Source: Dyadobacter psychrotolerans (GTDB lineage: Bacteria > Bacteroidota > Bacteroidia > Cytophagales > Spirosomataceae). From it: a stretch of 64,000 nt of DNA. A program made the translations under genes and the position numbers. The DNA is taken from assembly GCF_004349265.1 (NCBI RefSeq), contig NZ_SMFL01000016.1:82361-146360 (forward strand), read 5' to 3'. Of the stretch, positions 16,806 to 25,683 are shown piece by piece; within the stretch, counting starts at the first letter, position 1, and each line of letters opens with the position of its first letter. The notes beneath the pieces were generated by a model. That model searched no databases, was not told where the DNA came from, and was given only the letters and a program-made list of their open reading frames with translations.

Positions 16806-17674
16806 TATTGAAAAAAGTTAAAATAATTAAACCATTGCTCCGGATATTGCATAACCTTATTTTCCAACTCCGTCACATAAAGCTGTGCGATTTGTTCGGG
16901 CTTCATTTTTTGAACAATAGGAGCTGTTGCACTTAAATGATAACTGTATTTCCCATTCTTAGCGGCAAATACAAAGGTCACCGGCGCATCAAATTTCGAA
17001 GCAATTACAAACGGGCCGTAGGGGAATTTAGCCTTTCTGCCCAAAAAATCCAGTTCTATAAATTTTGCACCCTCAAGGTAACGGTCGGCATGAACAGCTA
17101 CAAATTCGTTGGCAATAAGCGCATTGCGAATGGCAATCACATGTGAAAGATCATCTTTGATTGCAATAATCTTAAAGCGGGATCCTCCGGTTGAGAGCTC
17201 CATAAACTTTTTGATGCTTTCCACTTCTGCATCGAGCATTACGATGTTGATTGTTGGTGTGATACGACCTTTGAGAAGATTACCAGCCGTTTCCCAGTTT
17301 CCCAGGTGTGCACTAAGTAAAATGCCACCCTTCCCCTGATCTCTTATATCGATCAGATATTGCTCATTTTCAAACTGATGCGTGAATTGTTTATTCTTGC
17401 CAAGTAAAAATGCGGCCCGGTCAACCAAAGTTTGCCCGAAAATATAGAAGTTTTTGCGGACCAGTTTTTTCGCCTGATTAACAGGAATATGAAGGGTATT
17501 CTGGTAAAAATCTAAAAGAGCTTTCCTCGGTTTACCTGCAAACAAAAAGTAATAATAGGTAACAGCCTGCAAAAGCCGGTAGGCAAAACCAAGTCCAAAA
17601 AAATTTATAAAAAACAAAAATATCTTATAACCTGCTAAGGATCCTCTGGTTTTGCCGTCCCATTTTTTATCCAT
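16805..17674 (-). CDS. LpxL/HtrB-like lysophospholipid acyltransferase
   Basis: Membrane acyltransferase of 289 aa. The catalytic HxxxxE motif is seen in LLSAHLGNWETAG, with a later AVHADRYLEGAKFIELDFLG segment matching the family substrate-binding block. One hydrophobic stretch lies near the N terminus. In a pigment locus it more likely transfers an acyl or aryl-polyene chain to a glycerol or other acceptor than makes lipid A. It starts 16 bases after an ACP gene, which could supply the acyl donor. Confidence 0.85.
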   Translation of the reverse strand: MDKKWDGKTRGSLAGYKIFLFFINFFGLGFAYRLLQAVTYYYFLFAGKPRKALLDFYQNTLHIPVNQAKKLVRKNFYIFGQTLVDRAAFLLGKNKQFTHQFENEQYLIDIRDQGKGGILLSAHLGNWETAGNLLKGRITPTINIVMLDAEVESIKKFMELSTGGSRFKIIAIKDDLSHVIAIRNALIANEFVAVHADRYLEGAKFIELDFLGRKAKFPYGPFVIASKFDAPVTFVFAAKNGKYSYHLSATAPIVQKMKPEQIAQLYVTELENKVMQYPEQWFNYFNFFQ

Positions 17675-17690
17675 AATGGCGGATCACTCC

Positions 17691-17957
17691 TTACAATCCA
17701 AGTTTTTGCTGAACAAGACCGTAGAAGTCTTCAAAAGTGACAATTCCTTTGAAATCTTCACCACTGATTTTGATATTGAGGTTTTCTTCAATCAGAACAA
17801 CCAGATCTACGTAATCAAGGCTATCCAGATCCAGAGTATCTTTTAAACTGTTTTGCGGAAGAATCAAATCCCTGTCCACTTCGAACTCCTCAGATAGAAA
17901 ATCCCGGGTCTCTTCAATAACTTCTTCCAAACTCATCTTAACGTCTTTAGCATACAT
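17691..17957 (-). CDS. Acyl carrier protein (second copy)
   Basis: 88 aa with the phosphopantetheine Ser in TLDLDSLDYVDLVVL. An internal start at 17936 (MSLEEVIEET) would give a more usual 81-residue ACP and leaves room for a leader; the longer start cannot be excluded. A TAnnTTTG-like box (reverse strand 17970-17963) sits right at the longer start, which also favours the shorter one if the promoter is real. It heads the second half of the leftward pigment run, after a 204-base gap, and is followed closely by the acyltransferase gene. Confidence 0.9.
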   Translation of the reverse strand: MYAKDVKMSLEEVIEETRDFLSEEFEVDRDLILPQNSLKDTLDLDSLDYVDLVVLIEENLNIKISGEDFKGIVTFEDFYGLVQQKLGL

Positions 17958-18161
17958 AGCTGCAAAATTAATTTATTCTTTTCTGATAGTTTCACAATAT
18001 TCCCAAATTTTACTGCATTACCAGCAGCAACCGGAAAGTTTGCAACAAGGCAAACGCTGGTTTTAAAGAGTTATTTGAAGTTGGAAGGTCATACAAAAAT
18101 AAACATTTCCTGCAAATACCGGTAACCGTTTACGAAGTGAACTTTCCGGCAAGGTTAACAT

Positions 18162-19382
18162 TTACCTAAACTTCCTGAAAATAAGGGTTGAATTGGTACC
18201 TCCGAAGCCAAAAGAGTTAGAAAGGAAACAGTCAATATTTTGCTTTTTGGTTTGAGCGATAATATTGATTTTGGCTGAATCCTCGTCGGGATTTTCGAAG
18301 TTAATATTGGGGGCGATAAAGTCGTTCTGCATCATCAGAAGAGAGTAAACAATTTCACTTGCTCCTGCCATCCAGCATTCATGTCCAGTCATTGACTTGG
18401 TAGAACTTACAGGCGTGTCTTTGCCAAAAACTTCATAAATCGCTTTTGCTTCTATTCCGTCGCCAACAGGCGTAGAAGTGGCATGGGCATTGATATAGTC
18501 AATATCCGCAGCATGAATATCTGCCTGGCGGAGTGCCATTTCCAGCGAACGGATTTGGCCTTCCATGCTTGGATTGGAAATATGATCACCATTGGACGAG
18601 AAACCATAACCAATAAGTTCGGCAAGTATCGGCACACCGCGTTTGACCGCGGCTTCATAAGATTCAAGTATAACCGTTGCTGCCCCGCCGCTGGGTATGA
18701 GTCCGTCACGGCTTTTATCGAAAGGCCGGGACGCTTTTCCGGGATCCGATTCGTGAACAGAAAATGTCCCCAAACCGTCAAAGCTGGCCATAGAAGCAAT
18801 ATTAATTTCCTGAGCTCCACCGCAAATGATACGGTCCTGCAAACCCTGACTGATCATCAGATAACCCATCCCGATTGAGTGTGATCCGGAAGCACAGGCG
18901 GCACTAAGTGTAAAATTGATACCTTTCAGTTTAAAAATCGTTGAAAGATTCATATTCACCGTGCTATTCATATTTTGAAAAATAGCACCGCTGCCAATGA
19001 GTGTGGTATCCTGTTTTTCACGCGCCTTTTCAACCGCTTCCACTACCGAGGCGGCTGTGCTGTCGTTGCCAAAAATGATACCCGTTTCTGTTTTATCCAA
19101 AAATTCGATATCCAGGCCCGACATTTCCAGCGCTTCCCTTGTCGACATATATGCATAAATCGCGGGCTGGTGCATACCCAGCCGCTGACGGCGCGATAAC
19201 ATACTTTTCAGATCCGGCTCCTTAACCATTCCCGTCAATGCTGAACGAAAACCAAAATCTTTTCTAACCTGATCAAAAACGATTCCGCTTTTGCCAGCAT
19301 ATAACGACTTAGTAACCTCATCCAGGTTTTCACCCAGGCAGGAATAAATGCCAATTCCGGTTACTACAACTCTGTGGTTCAT
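18162..19382 (-). CDS. Beta-ketoacyl-ACP synthase, third copy
   Basis: Full-length condensing enzyme of 406 aa with catalytic Cys163 in LSAACASGSHSIGMG, His in NAHATSTPVGDGIEA and MTGHECWMAGASEIV, and C-terminal SFGFGGTNSTLIF. The NAHATST motif (instead of NAHGTGT) separates it from FabF; a similar change is seen in ApeR-type and FabB-like enzymes. It could do the first condensation on the aryl starter, next to the ketoreductase (3 bases) and ammonia-lyase. That role is inferred. Confidence 0.9.
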   Translation of the reverse strand: MNHRVVVTGIGIYSCLGENLDEVTKSLYAGKSGIVFDQVRKDFGFRSALTGMVKEPDLKSMLSRRQRLGMHQPAIYAYMSTREALEMSGLDIEFLDKTETGIIFGNDSTAASVVEAVEKAREKQDTTLIGSGAIFQNMNSTVNMNLSTIFKLKGINFTLSAACASGSHSIGMGYLMISQGLQDRIICGGAQEINIASMASFDGLGTFSVHESDPGKASRPFDKSRDGLIPSGGAATVILESYEAAVKRGVPILAELIGYGFSSNGDHISNPSMEGQIRSLEMALRQADIHAADIDYINAHATSTPVGDGIEAKAIYEVFGKDTPVSSTKSMTGHECWMAGASEIVYSLLMMQNDFIAPNINFENPDEDSAKINIIAQTKKQNIDCFLSNSFGFGGTNSTLIFRKFR

Positions 19383-19385
19383 GGG

Positions 19386-20117
19386 TTACGAGTAAATGCC
19401 TCCGTTAATATTAATTACCTCGCCGGTAATATAAGCGGCTTTATCTGAACACAAAAAACTTACTAAATGTGCCACCTCATCGGCTTTTCCAAACCGGTTC
19501 ATCGGGATCATTTGTTTTAACTCATTTTCGTTCAGATCTTTGGTCATGTCACTGGTGATAAAACCAGGCGCAACCGCATTTACTGTAATTTTACGTTTGG
19601 CTACTTCCTGCGCAAGCGCCTTGGTTGCAGAAATGATCGCTCCCTTGGCAGCAGAATAATTGGTTTGTCCCGCAACGCCTTTCATCCCCGAAACAGATGC
19701 CACATTCACAATCCGTCCTGTGCGCTTTCTGAGCATATGCTGAATGATGTTCTGCGTAACATTAAACAAACCTTTGGCGGAAATGCTCATTACATCGTCC
19801 CAATCCTGCTCAGGCATCCACATAAAAAGGCCGTCACGGGTAATGCCTGCATTGTTCACAAGCACACTGATAAATTTTTCTTCATTTCTCTCCCGCCAGC
19901 CGTTGAGTGCTCCGTCGACCTCCGTTTTGGTCTGAACATTAAACTGCAGCAACTCTCCATCACCGCCAGCCGTCCGGATTTCTTCCAGCGCTTCTTCAGC
20001 AGCGGCAAGATTGGAAGAATAATTAACTAAAATATACAAACCGTGATCCTTTGCCAGCTGCACGGCTATGGCCCTGCCCAGTCCTCTTGAAGCACCGGTT
20101 ACCAATGCACAGCTCAT
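19386..20117 (-). CDS. 3-oxoacyl-ACP reductase (FabG type)
   Basis: Short-chain dehydrogenase of 243 aa reducing 3-oxoacyl-ACP with NADPH. Visible motifs are TGASRGLGRAIAVQL (cofactor binding), NNAGITRDG, the catalytic Ser in NVASVSG, YSAAKGAI (Tyr and Lys) and the closing YITGEVININGG. It is the only ketoreductase of the locus, so it likely serves every extension cycle, as ApeQ does. Its start overlaps the end of the ammonia-lyase gene by 4 bases. Confidence 0.93.
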   Translation of the reverse strand: MSCALVTGASRGLGRAIAVQLAKDHGLYILVNYSSNLAAAEEALEEIRTAGGDGELLQFNVQTKTEVDGALNGWRERNEEKFISVLVNNAGITRDGLFMWMPEQDWDDVMSISAKGLFNVTQNIIQHMLRKRTGRIVNVASVSGMKGVAGQTNYSAAKGAIISATKALAQEVAKRKITVNAVAPGFITSDMTKDLNENELKQMIPMNRFGKADEVAHLVSFLCSDKAAYITGEVININGGIYS

Positions 20118-21643
20118 AATGTAAAAGGGGTTTCTTTGATATATTCGTAAACATTTGCAATACTTTCAAACTGAGGAACATCTTCTTTTACGAAGCTGGA
20201 CTTGGTCCGAATTTGATTGTAAACCGAGGTTGCATTGGGTGAAAGTCTGTTTTTCTCTTCCGGATCCAGCAAATCCACCGCCTGGCAAATTGCCATGATA
20301 TGGATGGACATGACCTGATACGCGTTTTCCAAAACCTGCTTTGCCAAAACCGCGCTGTTTGTTCCCATACTTACAATGTCCTGATTGTCATTGTTGTTTG
20401 GAATGGAATGTACATAAACAGAATTAGACAGGGCCTGATTCTCAGCCGTAGTAGAAGTAGCTGTGAACTGAACACCCTGAAAACCAAAGTTCAGCCCCCA
20501 GGTTCCTGCGTTTAAAAAAGGAGGAAATTTGCCATTCAGTTTACTGTTCATCAGGAAGTTAAGCTGACGTTCCATAAGCATTGAGAGCTTGGTAAGTACA
20601 ATCTTAACCTTGTCCATTTCAAGAGAAATATAATCTCCGTGGAAATTACCGCCGTGAAATACGTTGTTTTCCTCAGGACTGACAATCGGATTGTCATTGG
20701 TAGAATTCAGCTCATTTTCAACCACATCCTGTGCATACAAAATCGTGTCAATAATCGGTCCGATAATTTGCGGAACACAGCGAATTGAGTAATACTCCTG
20801 AATTTTACGTTCAAATTCTATGCGCTGTAAAGCGGTGTCGTCTTTAAAAAGCTCTTCGCGGTTACGGATCATGCCGCTTCCTTTTACAAAATCCCGCATC
20901 TGGCCGGCAACGTATTGCTGACCTTTATGATGTTTTACTGCATTAAGCTGCTGAGAGAAAGAGTCATCAAAAGCCTCAATTACTTCATTTAACATCGATG
21001 AAGCAGCTATTGCCCACTGTACCAAACGTTTGGCATAGATAAGATTGATGGCAGCGATTCCTGTCATACAGGAAGTTCCGTTAATTAAACCCAACCCGTC
21101 GCGAAGCTCCATTTTTAAGGGTTCGATCTGATGTTCAACCAAAACTTCCGCAGTTTTACGCCTCACGCCGTTTTCATAAACATAACCCTCCCCGATCAGG
21201 TTAAGCCCCAGATGAGAAAGCTGAACCAAATCACCACTCGCACCAACGCTGCCGTGTTCAAAAATTTCAGGAACAATTCCTTTGTTTAAGAAAAGAACAA
21301 GCTGTTTGATCACACCGGTACTGATCCCGGAATTCGCCTGTAAAAAAGCATTCAGACGGGCAACCATGACGCTGCGCGCATACACCTCGTTTAACGGGCG
21401 CCCAATACCGCTGGAATGGCTGCGGATGAGGTTATATTGTAAACTATTGAGTTTATCAGTTTCAATCCGGTACTGGGCCATAGGGCCAAAACCGGTATTG
21501 ATTCCGTAAATAATTTTATCTTTTGAAAAATTCGTTAGAAAACTAAAAGACTTTGAAACCTTGTTGAGTGCGTCGTCTGCCAGGATAAATTCTTTCTTTT
21601 CAAACGCATATTGCTCGATCTGAGCTAATGAAATACTATTCAT
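20114..21643 (-). CDS. Aromatic amino acid ammonia-lyase, probably tyrosine ammonia-lyase
   Basis: 509-residue lyase of the HAL/PAL/TAL family. The MIO cofactor forms from Ala135-Ser136-Gly137 in GSVGASGDLVQLSH. The specificity region reads LIRSHSSGIGRPL, and long stretches such as FHGGNFHGDYISLEMDK and YVHSIPNNNDNQDIVSMG match, as I recall them, the tyrosine ammonia-lyase of Flavobacterium johnsoniae. It would convert tyrosine to 4-coumarate, the aryl starter of flexirubin. A histidine lyase is less likely because no hut genes are near and the SHSSG motif differs. It heads the leftward run; no clear promoter was found in the 148-base divergent region on this strand. Confidence 0.9.
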   Translation of the reverse strand: MNSISLAQIEQYAFEKKEFILADDALNKVSKSFSFLTNFSKDKIIYGINTGFGPMAQYRIETDKLNSLQYNLIRSHSSGIGRPLNEVYARSVMVARLNAFLQANSGISTGVIKQLVLFLNKGIVPEIFEHGSVGASGDLVQLSHLGLNLIGEGYVYENGVRRKTAEVLVEHQIEPLKMELRDGLGLINGTSCMTGIAAINLIYAKRLVQWAIAASSMLNEVIEAFDDSFSQQLNAVKHHKGQQYVAGQMRDFVKGSGMIRNREELFKDDTALQRIEFERKIQEYYSIRCVPQIIGPIIDTILYAQDVVENELNSTNDNPIVSPEENNVFHGGNFHGDYISLEMDKVKIVLTKLSMLMERQLNFLMNSKLNGKFPPFLNAGTWGLNFGFQGVQFTATSTTAENQALSNSVYVHSIPNNNDNQDIVSMGTNSAVLAKQVLENAYQVMSIHIMAICQAVDLLDPEEKNRLSPNATSVYNQIRTKSSFVKEDVPQFESIANVYEYIKETPFTL

Positions 21644-21735
21644 TTATTGATACCGAAATTAAATAACATGTAAAATAAATCTTTTTTTACGGCTTTGCCA
21701 AGTAAGGTTTTTGAACGGTATTGAACATTAATAAG

Positions 21736-21766
21736 TTGGCATCACACTTACATTTACTTAATTTTG
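21736..21766 (+). promoter_or_regulatory. Bacteroidota-type promoter for the rightward pigment operon
   Basis: TTG at 21736-21738 is followed after 20 bases by TAATTTTG at 21759-21766, matching the -33 / -7 pattern of Bacteroidota. Transcription would begin near 21773, about 19 bases before the ATG at 21792. Confidence 0.6.
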
Positions 21767-21791
21767 CCTTGCACTCACGTTTAACCTATTC

Positions 21792-24700
21792 ATGATCGGG
21801 GATTTATTATTAAAGCTTAACCTGCTCCTTTCAAGACATAAAGCCGTTTTCTTTATTTGCCTGATCACCCTGATCGGAGCCCTGGGCTATGGTATTTCCC
21901 GTCTGCGCGTCACAGAAAGCATTTTTTCGACACTACCAAAAGGTGAAAGTTTTGAGCAGTTTACAAGGTTGGTAGAAAGCAAAAACATCATTAACCAAAT
22001 TGTATTTTCCTTAGATACAGATCCTCAAATAAGTAGTGATGAAGCCTTGACTTTAACTGAAATATTTGAAGATTCACTAAAAAGAGCTTCCGGAAACTAT
22101 ATAAAAAACATTCAGGCAGTCCGTCCGGATATTCAGCAGGACGTTTATTCTTACAGCTACGCTCATTTTCCTGAATTCATCGATTCTGCTTATTATGCTC
22201 ATATCCTGCAAAAAATACAACCGGATTCCATCCGCACATCGGTTGCTTCTGCCTATAAGCAACTGCTAACACCGGGCGGGACATTTTTAAAACAGTTTGT
22301 GGTTAATGATCCGCTGGGAATTTCAGGAAAGTATTTCCGTGAGCTGAATGCAGCCAATAATTCCTCGGCGATGACAGTTGAGGAAGGCATTATGTTTTCG
22401 GCTAACAGGAAACAAATCATTATTACCGCTTCAACGGCTTACGATTCGGGCAACTCTTCAAAACATGTAGAGTTGTTCAATAATATGGAGGATTTCCGCC
22501 TTAAATGGAATAAACAGTTCCCCAAAAACCATCTGTCCTATTTTGGCACTTTTGAAATCGCAGCACGAAATGCGATTCAGGTAAAACAGGATTCCACACG
22601 CACCATGGGCATCGCCCTGATTGCCATTATTGCGATCCTGATTCTTTATTACAGAAAAATACTTATTCCTGTTTTTATCATTTTACCCGGTATTTTCGGA
22701 GGCATTTTTGCAGTTGGCCTCATTGGCTTTTTCCGGCCGGAAGTTTCAGGAATTTCTTTGGCAACCGGTGCTGTGATCTTCGGAATTCTGTTGGATTACG
22801 CATTTCACTTTTTCACCCATCTTCGTCATACGGGATCCGTTTCCATAACGGTTAAGGAAGTCAGCGAGCCGTTGTTGACGGGAAGTCTCACAACTGTACT
22901 TGCCTTCACAGCACTGCAATTTACCAACTCAGTCGTATTGCAGGATTTTGGTTTGTTTGCTGCTCTAAGTCTGACAGGCGCCGCGCTGTTTACGCTCATT
23001 GCCCTGCCAATTATTCTGCAAACACTTTCATTTGATTATCACAAAATACCCGCTGAATCAAAGTTTTTCAACATCCCTTCTGTTCCGGCTAAGTTCAAAT
23101 CTGCCAGTTTGCTGATTGTCGCTGTACTGACAGTTGTCTTTCTTTATTTTGCCAGATTCACTGAATTTGACAGCAGTTTTGAAAGCCTGAGCATGCAAAG
23201 TGATGATGTGAAACAAAGAGAAGAAAAACTGACGGGCATCAATCCTGACAAAGACAAAAGGATCTACATTTTTACGGCAAACAAACAAAAATATCAAGCC
23301 GAGCAAACCAATTACGCGGTTTATCAAAAGTTAACACAACTTAAAGCAGAGGGGAAAGTCAGAGAATTTGTGTCTTCCGTTGCATTTGCTGTCCCAACCC
23401 ATATTAAACTGGAAAGGACAGTTCGCTGGAACAGGTTCTGGAATGCCCAAAGACAGGCAGGTACTTTTTCACGACTTGATCAGGCGGCTCTTGCAAATGG
23501 TTTTAACCCAACCGCTTTCGATAATTTTAAAGATTGGATTTCAGGTAAAATTGAAGATGTAACGGATGAAGATGAATTATTTTATCAGTTAGGATTAACT
23601 AATCTTGTCGATTCAAACCCGCAGCAAACGACGCTGATCACAACATTAACAGCAGACAAAAATCAACTTCCGTTTGTAAAAGCAGAATTAAGAAAAATGC
23701 CGGGTGTCGATATTTTTGACCGTGGCGAACTGGCCGGAAGTCTTTTAACAATGGTGAAGGATGATTTTAATTACATCCTGCTTATTTCCGCGTCGATCGT
23801 TTTTCTTACACTTTTGATAGTGTATGGCAGAATTGAGCTGACACTTTTGACTTTCCTGCCCATGGTCATCAGCTGGATCTGGATTTTAGGAATCGCAGCT
23901 ATTTTGGGAATCAAATTCAATTTTGTCAATGTGGTCATCACCACCTTTATATTTGGCCTCGGAGACGATTTCAGCATTTTTGTCACCGACGGACTTCTAA
24001 ATAAATATAAAACAGGAAAAGAAACGCTTAAATCTTACCAGTCCGCAATTATTCTGTCGGCACTGACGACCATCGTTGGAACCGGTGTGCTGTTTTTTGC
24101 CAAACATCCGGCCATTCATTCCATCGCTTTTATCAGCGTGCTTGGAATTATCTGCATTCTGATCATCTCTTTTATTGTTCAGCCTATTCTATTCGATTTA
24201 TTTGTTCAGAACCGGAAAGAAAACAAACGGGCTCCGGTAACTTTCCTACCGTTTCTGCTTAGTATTACTAGTTTCACCTACTTTCTTGCCGGCTGTCTTT
24301 TTCTTCACTCCAAGCTGGTAACTATTCTGATTTTACCCATTTCAAAAAAGAAAAAACGGGAAATGATCAACCGGTCATTATCCTTTTATGCAAAAACCGT
24401 AATTTTCTCGGGTCCTCATGTAAGGAAGAATTTTTCAGGAACAGAAAACATTGAAATAGATAAACCCGTGATTTTTATAGCCAACCATACATCGTTTCTG
24501 GATATTCTCCTGGCTATCATGCTGAATCCAAAAATTGTTTTGATGGTAAAAGGATGGGTTTACAATTCACCTTTTTTTGGCCCGATCATCCGGTATGCAG
24601 GTTATGTCTACACCGACGATGGTCCGGAAGAGAATATTGAAAAAATGAAAGCGCTGGTGGCCGATGGTTATTCGCTGCTTGTTTTCCCGGAAGGTACCCG

Positions 24701-25631
24701 GTCAAAGGATGGTAAAATCGCCCGTTTTCATAAAGGTGCCTTTTATCTGGCCGAACAGCTGAATCTGGATATACAGCCACTTTTATTGCATGGTGCGTCG
24801 GAGGTTCTTCCGAAGAGCGATTTCCTTATCCGTCCTGGAGCGCTCAATGTGCGCGTTTTGCCGAGGATCAAGTTCAACGATCTGAAATGGGGTACTGAAC
24901 TGAGGGATAAAACGAAAAATATTTCTGCCTTTTACAAATCAGAATTTGCTGCTTTTAAAAATGAAATGGAAGATACAGGTTATCTCAAACACAGAATTTT
25001 TACCAATTATGTTTTTAAAGGACCTGTTCTGGAATGGTATTTCAAAGCAAAATGGAAGCTGGAAGCCAATAACTTTTCATATTACAATGCACTGATTGAA
25101 GATAGAAAAAAAATACTGGATGTTGGTTGCGGGTACGGCTACCTTTCTTTTTTTCTCCATTATAAAAACGAAAACCGGCTCATTACAGGAATTGATTACG
25201 ATGAAGATAAAATTACGATTGCAGAAAACGGTTATAATAAAACGGCCAATCTACGGTTTCTGTATGCAGATGTCATGACCACGCAAATCGGTGAGCAGGA
25301 TGTAATATTTTTAAATGATATTCTACATTATTTATCTGCTGAAAAACAGCTTAATTTGTTGAAAAATTGTGCTCAAGCGCTCAATCCGGATGGAATTTTA
25401 TTTATCCGGGACGGGATTACAGATTTAAAAGAGAAACACATCAACACCAAACGTACTGAGGCTTTGTCGACCGGGCTGTTTTCCTTTAACAAAAAAACCG
25501 ATGAATTTCACTTTTTCTCATCTGATGACATCCGTGGATTTGCTAAAAGTCAGAACCTTACATTTGAAATGCAGCGGCATTCTGACAAAACATCTAACGT
25601 ACTTTTTATCCTAAGAAAAAGTATTTTTTGA
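21792..25631 (+). CDS. Trifunctional MMPL exporter / PlsC acyltransferase / SAM methyltransferase
   Basis: 1279 residues in three parts. Residues 1 to about 830 are an RND/MMPL exporter: two blocks of about six helices, each after a periplasmic loop, with GLGDDFSIFVTDGL in the second block. Residues about 880-1080 are a PlsC acyltransferase with IANHTSFLDIL (HxxxxD) and FPEGTRSKDGKIARFHKG. Residues about 1100-1279 are a class I methyltransferase with ILDVGCGYGYLSFF. The same fusion is known from other flexirubin loci. The parts could methylate the aryl ring, attach the chain and export the product from one inner-membrane complex. The frame is unbroken with no internal stop. It heads the rightward operon. 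Confidence 0.93.
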   Translation: MIGDLLLKLNLLLSRHKAVFFICLITLIGALGYGISRLRVTESIFSTLPKGESFEQFTRLVESKNIINQIVFSLDTDPQISSDEALTLTEIFEDSLKRASGNYIKNIQAVRPDIQQDVYSYSYAHFPEFIDSAYYAHILQKIQPDSIRTSVASAYKQLLTPGGTFLKQFVVNDPLGISGKYFRELNAANNSSAMTVEEGIMFSANRKQIIITASTAYDSGNSSKHVELFNNMEDFRLKWNKQFPKNHLSYFGTFEIAARNAIQVKQDSTRTMGIALIAIIAILILYYRKILIPVFIILPGIFGGIFAVGLIGFFRPEVSGISLATGAVIFGILLDYAFHFFTHLRHTGSVSITVKEVSEPLLTGSLTTVLAFTALQFTNSVVLQDFGLFAALSLTGAALFTLIALPIILQTLSFDYHKIPAESKFFNIPSVPAKFKSASLLIVAVLTVVFLYFARFTEFDSSFESLSMQSDDVKQREEKLTGINPDKDKRIYIFTANKQKYQAEQTNYAVYQKLTQLKAEGKVREFVSSVAFAVPTHIKLERTVRWNRFWNAQRQAGTFSRLDQAALANGFNPTAFDNFKDWISGKIEDVTDEDELFYQLGLTNLVDSNPQQTTLITTLTADKNQLPFVKAELRKMPGVDIFDRGELAGSLLTMVKDDFNYILLISASIVFLTLLIVYGRIELTLLTFLPMVISWIWILGIAAILGIKFNFVNVVITTFIFGLGDDFSIFVTDGLLNKYKTGKETLKSYQSAIILSALTTIVGTGVLFFAKHPAIHSIAFISVLGIICILIISFIVQPILFDLFVQNRKENKRAPVTFLPFLLSITSFTYFLAGCLFLHSKLVTILILPISKKKKREMINRSLSFYAKTVIFSGPHVRKNFSGTENIEIDKPVIFIANHTSFLDILLAIMLNPKIVLMVKGWVYNSPFFGPIIRYAGYVYTDDGPEENIEKMKALVADGYSLLVFPEGTRSKDGKIARFHKGAFYLAEQLNLDIQPLLLHGASEVLPKSDFLIRPGALNVRVLPRIKFNDLKWGTELRDKTKNISAFYKSEFAAFKNEMEDTGYLKHRIFTNYVFKGPVLEWYFKAKWKLEANNFSYYNALIEDRKKILDVGCGYGYLSFFLHYKNENRLITGIDYDEDKITIAENGYNKTANLRFLYADVMTTQIGEQDVIFLNDILHYLSAEKQLNLLKNCAQALNPDGILFIRDGITDLKEKHINTKRTEALSTGLFSFNKKTDEFHFFSSDDIRGFAKSQNLTFEMQRHSDKTSNVLFILRKSIF

Positions 25632-25683
25632 AAACCCGGAGCGTATTAATATCCATATTTAAAACACACTTTAATTTAAACCA

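Noticed and set aside
16805..17674. Calling this a true lipid A acyltransferase (LpxL)
   Set aside because: The motif is shared by several acyltransferases and the gene sits in a pigment operon next to an ACP, so the lipid A role is not supported.
17963..17970. TAATTTTG on the reverse strand as a promoter of the second half of the pigment run
   Set aside because: The -7 match is good, but the nearest -33 candidate is 24 bases away and the start would fall on the longer ACP start codon; mentioned only under the ACP gene.
21651..21660. CGAAATTA as a -7 box for the ammonia-lyase gene
   Set aside because: It has one mismatch, no -33 partner, and lies too close to the start codon to leave a leader.
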